From Watersipora subatra (taxonomy: Eukaryota; Bryozoa; Gymnolaemata; Cheilostomatida; Watersiporidae), in assembly GCF_963576615.1 (NCBI RefSeq), contig NC_088710.1, positions 17,541,877-17,605,876 of the forward strand: a DNA stretch of 64,000 nt, given 5' to 3'. Below the pieces are notes generated by a model. The model was not told where the DNA came from, ran no database searches, and saw only the letters and a program-made list of their open reading frames with translations. This document shows positions 35,801-48,900 of the stretch, piece after piece (position 1 is the first letter of the stretch; each line of letters starts with the position of its first letter). Position numbers and translations under genes: made by a program.

Positions 35801-38800
35801 TATAATCACCAAAATGTTGAAAAAGGAATCAGGAGATATAACTTTCGTTACTAATGCTGGCCACCCATGTTTGACGGAAATGATTTTGGAAACACGCCTG
35901 TGAAAACACGGACAAGACGTGTTTTTTTTTCATGATAGCTTATACGAAAATGCTACTTCACGGGTTAGTCAAATTAGTCGATAAAACGTAACTGCGGAAG
36001 GAATCCAAGTAAAGATCAAAATATGTAACTAATGCTAATACGATTGGCTGCCCAGACCAAAACTGACGCTATAAACACCAACAGGAACAACCATCTTGTG
36101 TAGCCAAGTAATCTAAATGATAACCAGAGATTAACAACAGACTCCACTTGAGATGCTAATAACCCAAAATATTAGTTGCAAGACAGATACTGAATGACTG
36201 CTCATGCTCCATCAGACCGCAATGTAAAATAGACTCTACAAACCAGAGAGGAACAATTCCAATGAACGATACAAAAATTCTTAAAAAATAAGAAACAGAA
36301 GTACACAACTCTATTGTCCAAACTTTGTGAACCAAACCAACAATTCACTACCTAGGACCTAAACGATCATGACATCACAGGTAGCCTTGAGGTCAGTTAT
36401 CAGACACCATCCTGATGGCTGCCAGACATAGCATGTTAGCTCCATTACTATAAATTTCTTCTACAAAATCCTTCAAACCCTAAAACACAAAAGCTGAGAC
36501 AGTTGTTGGTAAAACTCACCATGTGTGTGCATGCACTCGCCATCATCATATACTTAGGGTTGAACTGCATGCTCTGTATGGGCGCAGTATGGTCACTAGT
36601 GAGAGCGCACACCTTTGCACCTGTCTCCGTGTTCCATACATGAACCTTTCCATCTGTAGAGCCTACATGGAGACGCGTTAAACTTTTAAAAAAGCCTGAA
36701 ATGGTGCAAATGTTGTGATAAATGTCTCATAGACAGTTTGCTCAAGTTGAGTAAAAAAAGGGCTCTTTGGCAAGTGAAATCACCACTACTCCAGCAAGAA
36801 TGTTAGCTACACTAGGGCTGATCCATTGAGGATACGAAATGTTGTTTGCGGGGGGGGGGCCAAATTGATTGAAGATTAAGAGAAAATGTACGTAACAACT
36901 TGCTTATGTGCATTCGGATTGTCATCTCCTCCATATTTCAACGCAATCAATCCTGAATACGATCTGCAAATTTCAGTTACCCGAAAGAAAACGCATTTCG
37001 ATCAGATAATAGCAGAAGCAGGAAAAAAGTCAAAGATCATAAATTAAGTTTTTATACGTTATATGTAAAAACATGAAACTCTTTTTAGAATGCTCTTTTT
37101 ATTAACATATGATTTTCCCATATTCCGCATATGTGTGTATGTTTTTCTTTATGTTGGAGCCTTTTTAGTTTCATTCAAAACAAGTGGGTCCGACATTGCC
37201 CTCATCCGTCATAGGGGGTTCGGCGATGGAAACAAATAGGGAAGCACTGGCCTAGCCCAAGGTCAAATGCCATTTTCCTTGGCAAAAAGCCTGTGTCTAT
37301 ATTAGAGCGAAGAGAGAGAAGCTATACCCCATAACGTATGGAGCTATTCACACGATGTCAATATCTCACTTCAGTGAGCTAAAAACCATGGTAACTCAAC
37401 AGAGAAATAGAAAGCGAGAGAAAAAGACCAACACTAACCGCATATGACGAACTGTGAATCAGGACTAAATGATGCCTCCAAAGCAACCTTCTTGTTGTTT
37501 GTAAATCCCTGAAAAACAAAGATCCGCTTACATCAAAATCTTAACAAAATAAAATCAAAATGTACAGAAATGCTTAAACCAAAATCTTATCAAAATTGTT
37601 TTAGGCACGCTTAGATACAACAGAATAAAAAGATAATACATAACACTATAGATGTGTTTACAGTTGACAAAGGTCATCAGCTAACTTCACATTAAAACAA
37701 TAACATATTTTGAAGCAAAGATAAATCTAGCTGAGAGCTTGCAGCTATTAACCGCTACATGGTAGACCCACCATAAACGTCTGTAGAGGAGTCCCCTGGA
37801 ACGCATCAATAAGCCTCAGAACCTGCCCATTGGTCGAGAGAAGGATGAGCTTCCCATCTGGACTGAACTTTAGTCCTGTCCAGTCACAATCCTTGTCTGC
37901 TTGGAGCCTGAAGGTGGCAAAAGGTCCCTGAAGGAATGAAGACAAACCATATAAACAGAAGAGTATCAGCTTGCATTTAATACTTTGTAGCAGTTTATAT
38001 ATCTGTCGTTTGACTTCCTTTAGATCGCGTCAACATACTGCGAAGCCTCTATTTGAGCGGCACCTCAAATAGAGATTGCTGCAACTCGTTCGAAGTTTCA
38101 ATTTTTCATTTTATTATAAACGTGAAGCAATATTTTTATTTTACAACTATATTTAACAATGTTGCATAAAAGCTCATTGCATTCATTGATGTGTTTGCTA
38201 CAGTTTGCAGGCAAAACTAGCTTTTTATGTGCAGTATAAGATGAGTTATGAGCGTCGGAACCATTGTAAACTGTTTACATAATCGTAATGATGTTATCAA
38301 ATAATATGCCACAAGTATGCAAATTTACAAGTTATTTAATAATAACCTATTAAATGCTACAAATATATATTCAAGAACAAGTGAAATAAACAAACCATAC
38401 TTATAATACATGCAGAAACAAAAATTAACATTTTTGAAACAAAAATATTTGCATCATTTGCTCGGCAAGTTGCGTTCTGATTGTTGCCTTCGTTCGAAAC
38501 CATTTCATCTTACTGAGCAAATCTGTGAGGTGGCCACTGATATAAGAGCACAGTTGATTGAAAGAAGCAAGGACTTCCTTGCCTACTCTTTAGCTATGGA
38601 TAAAGGTAGTAGCATGACCATACCATACGTCACAACTAGTTATCTACATCCTGGAGTAGACTCCAATTTGGGTGTAACGGAGAAAGTAATAGACATAAAA
38701 ATGATGTACGGGGCAGCGACTGGACAAGACATTTTTGAAAACGTATGCCGAAGTGTAACCGATTGAAACATCCCTGAGACAAACCTATTGGACTGACAAC

Positions 38801-41800
38801 TGATGGAGCGCCGGTTATGTGCAGGGCAAAAAGGGGACTAGGTGGGAAGGATGCGATTGAAGATGCACGAGAAGAACTGTACTGGTGAGTTAGCGGCATA
38901 TCACTGAATAATACACTAAGAAGCACTAAGTGGCAAAGCCCTGAAGATGGACCATGTAATGAGCAGTGTAACAGAAGCCGTAAATTTTATCCAGATTAAA
39001 GGGTTAACTCAGCGGCAGTTTTGGTCCTTTATGCCGGAGATAGATTGAGTTTATCAACACTCCATATCATACAGAGGTGCGTTGGCTAAAGTTGGGGAAA
39101 GTTGTGAGCTCAGCACCGAAGTCTGTCAGGCTACAGACAGTAAAAGAAAAGACTCCATTGATTTGGGGGATGAAAAATGGAAGTGTGCGTTGGCGTCTCT
39201 GGCTGATAGAGCAGCTCATCTTATCCCCCTTAATCTGTATCTTCAGGAACGTGACTGCAAGATCACTGACATGTATGACGCAGTGAGGGCTTTCAAGAGA
39301 AGATAGCTAGTAATCTGGGAGACTCAAATGTAATAGTGCAACTTGCTTCACTTTCCCTGTTGTCAAGTAATGTTGAACCAAGTCGGCACAATTGTGTTCC
39401 CCAGAACGCACTTTGTTGATAAACTGAGCACACTACATGCTGAGTTCGCACGGCACTTTAGAGACTTGTGGCACAAAAAAACTTTGAGGTGTTTTGCTAT
39501 CCATTTCATGCCGATGTTGAAACTGCACCTGCGCAAATTCAGATGGAACTGATTGAGCTGCAGTGTAATGGGACGAGGCAAAGTACGACACTGCAGAACC
39601 CACATGGTTCATTCCCTCCATCCCTATATCAATGCGTCAGCTCCGTCTTCATGTGGCTCGAACCTTGTGCATGTTTGGGAACGCATATCTATGTGATAAA
39701 CTCTTCTCAGCGATGGAGATTACCAAATCAGCAAACAGAAGTCATCTCACTGATGAGCACCTGCAGTTCATCCTGAGAATCTCCACAATACCCGACTTTA
39801 CACCAACCGTAAACAAACTTGTTACCAAAAAGATGCTAAGTGTTCAGCTGTGATCGGAGCATATAACCAGATCAGAGTCATACGAGCAGAGAAGACTGAA
39901 TGATTTAAATTGTTATTGTTATTGTTATTGTTGAAAAACACGCATTCTATGTATATTTTCTGGCTTTGTAACATGTTCAGATTTCTAACTTGTATAACTT
40001 TTGACAGATATTTTTATGGAGAGTAAAATATATATCATTTAAGGTCAAAGTTTGTTTCATAATAATATTTGTGTCTGTTTTTATTCATATTTATCTTCAA
40101 AAAACATTTAGTTTTAGGGTGCTCAATTAATGTTAATCCTGCTTGGCCCGCGACCTGAAGTGTGTTTTGGATTTTGGTCCCTTATGCAAATGCATTTGAC
40201 ATCCCTGCTATAGAGGAAGGGTTGCAAAATACAGCACCACAACACTCGAATAGAGATTTGACGGTATATATATATATATCCAAGAATCCTTCAAGACTTT
40301 AGAGAGCCAAGTATAGTATCTATCCCTAAAAATCTCTTCATTACAAGACTACTGAATATGCTCCCTAACCTTCACATGTAACAATTTTTTAAGTTGAAGC
40401 ATACCATTTTTGGTGTAGTTTTACGAGTTACCAGACCTGCTCTTCATTAAACTCTCATGACTAAATCATGCTCAGATATTTGGTAAAATTTCAAGTTTTG
40501 TGCTGATTACGTCAGTGAGAATTATAATGAGTGCTGTGTTAGTGTTCTAAAATGATATCTCATATTTAATACTACACAAGTCAATCGATGGTGTCTTACA
40601 TTATTTTTATTGCAACACCAAAAAATAAAAACCATGGTCTCGCTTTAATTGTTTACGATAGGCTAGTGATAATGTTGAGTATAATATTTTGAACGACATA
40701 AAAACTATTCAACTTGGAGCTGAGAGAAAGGAATCATTGAAAGAGGAGAATTTCAACTGCACACTGAAGCTATAGAAAAGTGATAAATTAAGTTGTTTTG
40801 AAACAATTGGTACTATTCAAAGTTGGTAAACGCTTCTCTGTATGAGAGCAAATGAAATATCACAAACAAATTTGTGATCTAACGGGATACATACTGGAGC
40901 TACCTGTATTAACTACTTACGGAGAAATAAGGTAATACACAAGAACCAAGTGAATCGCCTTGTACCGGGGGTTCTAATATTATTCCGAGCGGTAGAGTAC
41001 TTTACAAGAAAACTATATCAGTCAGCTGAATTTGTTAATTTCTCTGGCCCAAGTATGTGCCAAATTTTCTGTTTGACCTCCAAGCTTTTTCAGTTTTGTT
41101 TACTAAAAACATTGCATGGCTCGGGGAACAAACCACCAAACGGTTACAAAAAAACAGAAAACCTTTATTTATTCGATGAAACAAGTTAAAGACAAAAAGA
41201 ATAAAAACAGATGCAATGTGAGCACAGAGCGTTTAACACCTTGTTCATTCTGGATGTAGTTAGATGGAGTATTAACGAAAGTTGAGCATACAAACCTGTT
41301 GAACACAAAAGTCGGACTGTTTCACTTGAACCAACTACCTCACCATGTTTAAGCTATGAGAACACTGTGTGGAGTTATACTTGCTAATTTAAAATGAGTT
41401 TCGATCGTTAGAAACAATTTAAAAGCTAATCCTATTTTTATGAACATAAATTTTAATGTATGAAAATAATCTACGGCAACTCAAGTGTTACAAATAGCTC
41501 CAAGGCAGAGTTGCTCGGCAATGTACTCAGTTTTTGTACAAATGTACTTCTCTGAGACTAAACCAAAAACTGAATAACCCGAACCTGTAGCACTCATACT
41601 ACGTAGCTCCACTGAGAAATATCATTAAACAAAACTAGGAGCTCATTGCTGTCGGACACTATTCCCAGTGAGATTTTATATTCTACTCTTATCGGAAAAT
41701 TAGAATTGATCTTTGTTGTGCTATTGAGGAAATACGATGATAAAAAGAAAATCTACGAAAAATAAACGATGCAACGTGAAAGATGTAAGGCTACATATAT

Positions 41801-44800
41801 ACACGTACAGGAACACAAGCTAACCGAAAAGGCATTGTGAGGCATGGGAGTAGCCGACGATACCTTATCAAATGATCGAAGATCATAAAGCTTGACTTGT
41901 TCAGAGTTGATGCCGGCAGCAAATATGAGACCTTCTGGATCGAAGCCAGCTACTGGTCTGCCAGGCAGATGCATCAGACCCTGAGGTTACACAGTTATAA
42001 TACAGCGAAATTAAACAGGAAAGTGGATACTAAACATAAAGTGTATGGTGTACAGGAAGATGATCTAGAGACTGTCACACTGCGAGTCTGCACTAACAAA
42101 ACTCATACCAACAAGCGATGCTATAAGATATAAAATAGAGGCTATAAGCATAGCTAGTTCTTTTCAAAATACCTTTAATGTCAGTGTTGACAAATTTAAT
42201 ATTTTTTATTTAAACGAATTTAAACATTCGAAACTCAGGTTTGTTATTCAGCATCAACAATAAATATTTATTGTTAGTACTGAATAATAAATTCATGAGA
42301 AATATGGTACGGTAAAATAGCAATCAATAATCCTTTAGCTTAAAATTTTAAATTCATTATGAAGTTATACATTTGTAATATGCTTTCTCCAAGACCTCTA
42401 GGCTTGTCTTCAATGTATATATTCAATCGCATATGCTAAGAACCGTGATCACAATTCTTGGAAATCTACTATAAACTAATAGTAATGCATACATTCACCA
42501 AGACTTGAGGCTGCCATTACCAACAGCATATATACATGTATATGAATAAAAGCTTATAATCCGAACAGAATGCTCAATGATAAAATCAGAGCAAGTTCAA
42601 GCTGGTAAAACAGACTATCACTTTAAAAAAACCACTTTATTACTAGTACTTTCCTGTTTGCTGAGAAATCAGCAAACATGATTGCTGCGGAATGCGCTCA
42701 GCAAGCATGAAACTAATAAAAGGTAATTATATTTTTAAAAGCATAAATTTTATAAAAATTATATTTATACATATAAAAATTTATAAATACAAAAAATTAA
42801 AAATACTAAAAAGTAAATATATTGGTATATATTGGTATATACATGTATATATGTGTGTATATATAATTACAACTAGGATTCTACTAAATTATAAAACAAT
42901 GCAGTTAAGTAATACTAAAATAAAATAGCTCTACAAGAAATTGGAGCAAATAGTCTAGTTATGTAAAATAGGTGTACTCAAATTGTAGCTACTGGCAGTT
43001 TCATGACTTCTTCTGTCAATCTTCAGGCTGGTACTCCCTGAAGATTGACAGAAGAAGTCATGAAGCAGCCAGTAGCTGAAAGTTAAGTACAACTATTTTA
43101 CATAACTATTATGTGTATATACATGTATATGCATACAGTGCGCCCTCGAGATATGATTACCCTGCTATACGATTTTCTCACCTTACGAAGTGGAACATGA
43201 TGATTTTCTCACCTCACCATACAAATTTAAATTTTTTTTCGACTGAACTGAAATTTGGCAGCCGGTGTGCTTATTACGTATGTCAAAATTACAATGACAC
43301 CAAAATGCTGTTCGCTAAAAACATTTTCACAACGCCTGAAAGAGTGCACTTTAACACGATGATCGATTTCTCTCAGTTTAGCATTTCTAGTATGGAAAAT
43401 GGTGAGATTTTCTTTAAAAGTAGTAGCGAAGTTGGAGTTGCGATCCCTTCAAACAGATCCAAGGCAAGACAACTTCTTTTAACCTGCTAACAAAAATTCA
43501 TTGCATTACGTATTAACCCTTTGGCTGGGTTAAAGCCCCGCAAAAACACCTGAAAGTTGTGTAATTTATTTTTGAAAATTCAATAACATTGGTATTTTAT
43601 GAACATGCATAGCTCAAACTGAAATTTATTTCTACGAACAAAATCTTTTGTACACAAACATTCATGTACATATCTACTACTACAAAAAACTACCATTTAC
43701 AACTGTTTCTGTATGAAATGCTTGAAAGCATTCCTTTCGGTAGAGTCCAGCGCTATGATGTAGCTGTGCGAGCTACCATAACGATCGTTCTTCTCTGTAT
43801 ATTCCAAGTATATTAAAAGTCCAAAAAGTTTGCATGACTTCTATCATCTGAATTATTTTTATTCTGATCAGACAAAAGATCGGTAACGATTGCAGAATCA
43901 AATAAACTTTTATTTTACGGTTTTGAACGCCGAACCGATGCTGACTGGTTTTTCCAATTTTTATTCTTTTCCGAGGAGGCGCGATTTCTTTAGCTTTTAG
44001 CACAAAGCAACGCCTCTCAGATAATTGTTTCATATGGTAATTCATCGACTAATATCTTGTTGATGATATTTAAAACTTACTAGCATTCACATCCTTTGTT
44101 TAACGTTACTAGACGACAGCTTTATAAACGTCTACCGAAAGCGACATAAAGTTTGTTTCCCCACACAACCGATAAATGACATTTTTGTCGTTTCCCCAGC
44201 CAAAGGGTTAAACAGAACGCTTTCGAGAACAGCATCGCTAGAGCTTTCTTGGTGAATTAGGTTGAAAAAGGTTTTAATGAGGTTGGTTAAAAGTTATAGT
44301 GCAAACGAAGCCAGAAACAGATAAGTGATAGAGCTTTAGTGATAAAAAGTTAAGTTCCGTAAAATCATTAAAAATACATACTAAAACTTAGCTTAAAGTG
44401 TGTGTAGTAAGCTAGACTCATTTAAGTTATATTCAAAGTTTATGTTATACGTACGTCTGTCTCCAAAGTAAGAACTCCCTACGGTACATACTGCACATAG
44501 CAATGTTACATTTTAATGCGGATCATAACCAATAAATACCCTAAATACCTAAAGTTGCTGTAGGTAACTATAGTTACTGAAATTAACATACTATTTCGTT
44601 GCTAGTTTTAATATATACAGTATTTATATAACATTTTGATCATTTTTACCAGGGATGTTTGCATTATATAATTACTAAGATTTTTATACCACTCTATACT
44701 ATTTTTTTGCCATATGATGCCAACACTGAAACGGATCAAAATCGTATCCTGAGGGTGCGCTGTATATATATATATACCTATATATATATACATCTTTATA

Positions 44801-45903
44801 TATATGTATATATATATACATATATATAAAGATATATATCAATATATTAAAATATATATATATATATTTTAGTCCAACCACGTCTGATGAGTGCATCACA
44901 TGAAACAAATTTGTAGCACAACTACTAAAAGTATACTTTCTTCTTAATATTTTTTTTTTAATATTTCATACTCCACTAATTATCTTTTAGGTTTTTAGTG
45001 TAGAGTTCTCTTTTTATATGCTTTTGCACCTGCTCTTAATTACTATACATATATATACATATTGTAAAGGATCTGACTCCGGTAGCTGAGTCAGCTTTAC
45101 GTCCTAACAAGGGAGTCGCAACCTGGGCTACTGGCTGACCTTGTCCGAGGCCTGATTGACCTGCCTGTGGCGGTCCAGTCAGTCCAAGACAAGAATCTAG
45201 TAGTCAGGCTTGCTCTGAAACCAAACCCCCGGCCTGCCTCTGGATCTCTATCCCAGGCTAGTCTGGATCCACTAATGGCTGGTCTTAAGACTGGATCTCT
45301 AGTGCCATGGCACACCTGATCGAGTCTAGACAAGGCCGTGGATCGCCTCCTAGCCTTCTTAGAGTCACCCTGGCAGTTCCGTCTGTTGATTGCACTGAGT
45401 CTGCTTATACAATCGGTGAGCCAACCAGGCAGGCGTCAATAGAAACGGTTCGTATGAGTATATAGCAGTTTATTATCGATATCTTTAATACAAGTATGCA
45501 CAAGTATGAGTGGAATCAAGCACACTCTGCCTGTCTACCGCGCTGGCTTATATAGCCAGCGCCTATCGTTTAACTCCGCCTACTGATCTATTTATATCAC
45601 AAAGGATATGCCAGATATAACAGGATGGTTATGTAACAAAAAGGCAGTTCAGTGATACAGTTATATAATAAAAAGGCAGTTCAAGTATGCAATAAGGGAA
45701 GTTCGAGAGGTTCGGTTAAATGATAGTGCGGATATATATATGAGTGCAGCAAATAGTACACAGGCATGTCCCGGTCCTCCACAATATATATGTATATATA
45801 TATATATATATGACAGTGCCAGTGCTCTGATAACTTGAACGCTCTGATAATTCGAACACTTTTGCTCGGTCCCTTGAAGTTTGAGTTATCCGAGTTTCAC
45901 TGT

Positions 45904-45994
<91 letters not shown>

Positions 45995-48900
45995 CAGTGA
46001 AACTCGGATAACTCAAACTTCAAGGGACCGAGCAAGTGTTCGAATTATCAGAGCGTTCAAGTTATCAGAGCACTGTCACAAGTCCATGTATTTACTTATT
46101 TATTAGTAGATACATGTACATAAACAAACTATAATATAAATCAAAAGCACAAATGGCTTGTTTCAAATTAAATGCTTCTAATGTAAAGTTTAAAACGTTT
46201 TTATCAAAAAGTATAGAGATTTTTCTATCACTTGAGATTGGTTTGTTGTTTGAGGTGATGTTATTGCCAGGATGTTTTTTAGATTAACATTGGCAAAACT
46301 TGATCCTTGCTGAAATGCTCAAAAGAAAAGACATCTTTTTCTTTTGAGCGTTTTACCCACGATCAATTTTGCAGATTTTTTTTGAAGTTTATGCAAAGAT
46401 TACCTTACTTTACCTGGGATTCGTTAAGAGCAACACTCCGAGGCAGTTCAATTAAAAGTTTTACGAGGTTTTACGGTACATTGTATATCACTCACGCTTT
46501 TTGAATGGATACTTATTGAATGTACACACGTATTCTGTGTTTAGGTCAAACGAAGAACAGTTTTTTTAGCTAAGACAACGTATACGTTTAATTACATGTA
46601 CAACAATTTTTAAGACGTTTTAAACATTCAACATTCCGACGTTGATTCAACACGGAATCAACGTCGAAAAACTATTCATCACGGGCTAGCCGGGTCACGC
46701 ACTCAAGGATTTTCGCCACGCAAATACAAAACAAAAACATGCTGTTTTTGTTTTGTATGTGCGTGGCGAAAATCCTTGCGCGCGTGACCCGGCTAGCTCG
46801 TGCTATTCATCGTATAGAAGTATAAATCAAATTTGACCAAACCTTTAGAAAAGTCATTGACAAAAATATTTTGCCGATGGAGGTAATAACGACGCTTATG
46901 AATTACGAAAAGTTGAGGTTTACCTCTATGGCTTGGAATAAAGTGAATTTCTAAAGCGATAGCAACCGTTTCGGTAGCCGTTGGGCAAAAAACAGTTCGA
47001 ATTAACAGTGTTGAATTCGAGTTATATAGAGCCATTTATCATTGCGTGGGAACGGACCAAGCAAATCCATTCGAGTTAACCATGTGTCCGCTATATCCGA
47101 GGGCGAGTTATCCATGTTTCACTGTATATATATATATTTATTATATATATATATATGCATATATATATATTTATTATATATATATATACATATGAACACA
47201 CATACACGCATATAAATGTATGCTTGTAAATATGCATTATATACATATATGCTGACGAGGCTGTCCACAGACATTTGTACATGCATATACAGTCATACTT
47301 CGACTTACGAGCTTAATGCGTTCCGAGACTGAGCTCATATGTCAATTTACTCGCATGTTGGTGCAATTTATTTATATATAGAACAATTAAATATATATTG
47401 ATTAGTTTCCATACTCTAAAAAAATGCAAACAAAACACGCAAAACAAGATATTGTAACAGAAAGAACATGTTGGTTATTGTCCTAACTTACCACAAGCTT
47501 TTAAAAAGCAGCAAATAAAAAATAATGCAAGGAAATGTGATTAATTAAAATGTAAAATTAAATACATACACTAGCAGCTAACGCTAGCATTTGCCAGAGA
47601 GGGAGATATCCTAGGGAGTAATAGAGAGTTATCTTTCATTACAACAGTTAACTTTGATAAATTTGGATTTTATCAAAGTCTTAAAAGACAAACTTAGAAG
47701 CAAACCTAAAAGCAAACTTTCATTTTTAACTTTACAAAATTAAAATTTCTTCGGCGTTCATGAGGTGGTTGGAAGTTTCTCGCTGGTTAGCTAATTTTTC
47801 CTTTGTTTCGCTTTCACGACTAGCCGGCCGTTTTAAGATAAACCTATCTAAGGACATTTGCCTTTGTCGCCCTTTCAACATGTTGCGATTAGGGCGAACA
47901 CAGGTGTCGTCACAAACGGTTAATGTACGACCACTAGCCAACTTGTCCGAATGTTTATAGTTTTGATAGATAGCACCGGCCTTTTCACATAGCATCGTTC
48001 AGTTACGCTGTCACCGGCCAATTGTTGATCTTTTATCCAATGCCTGAGCAGTCTCGCCATCAGCGGTCGTGAAGATCGCTGCGCCATTTAGAAACTATGG
48101 TTAGTCCACTTGCGAACTAAATCAATGCCCAGAATATAATCCTTCTGTTTGATAATTGTGAATGTATTTCTGTCATATTGCTGAGCTAGCTCAATCAAGC
48201 ATACACACTTCGCACATTTTTCAATAATTTTCCGTTTAATAATTGTTATCATTTGCTTTTTCTTTGCATTTCATCTTTCATTTTACTGGCAAACTTTCGG
48301 TCTACGCACAGTACTTTTAATTCACATAATTCTGCACTGAAAATCGCGCACAAAATATAACCTGAGCAGTTGAAAAATACAGAGTGATGCTGTTCTCATA
48401 AAACACCTCCGGCATACTTGGCAGCTGACTCACGTGCTCGTATCTCAAACATGGCTCGTATGTTAGTGCTAAAACTTGCTTAAAAGCTGGCTCGTATCTC
48501 AAGTTTCTCGTACGTTGGAGCACTCGTAAGTTGAAGTATTACTGTATACAAAAACATTAAGATCTACATAAGAGAGATAGTTATATATATAAATACAAAA
48601 TATCATTAAAAGAATTAACAATATGTTTATAATAGCTAGAAAGGTCACAATATGGGGACTATATTGTTACATGGTGTGATCTTCAGCGCAACTATCCTTA
48701 ATATAGACTATTTGAAAACGCTTCACAATTTTATTAAAATGGTTCAGGTTTACAAACATTAACAATAGAATTGAATTTAAATACATAATTCTACATTACT
48801 GATTTACACTATGAGTCAATTTTGAAGCTTTAAAAAGCCTTTTCTCGATAAAAAATATTAAAAAGGCAATAAGGGTTCATTTCCATTATGGCGATAAATC

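Larger units (their letters stand above)
45995..47124. mobile_element. TA-flanked element with CAGTGAAACTCGGATAACTC ends
   Basis: 1130 bp. TA precedes CAGTGAAACTCGGATAACTC; GAGTTATCCATGTTTCACTG closes before TA. Related, partial copies lie at 57657-58222 and 63676 to the window end (shared: TTTTTGCCCAACGGC, ATATCACTT, CCAAGCCATAGAGA in their orientation). No intact transposase. A 123-bp fold-back is inserted at 46680-46802. Confidence 0.8.

Noticed and set aside
45716-45991. Frames made of Tyr-Ile repeats
   Set aside because: Translations of TA microsatellites.
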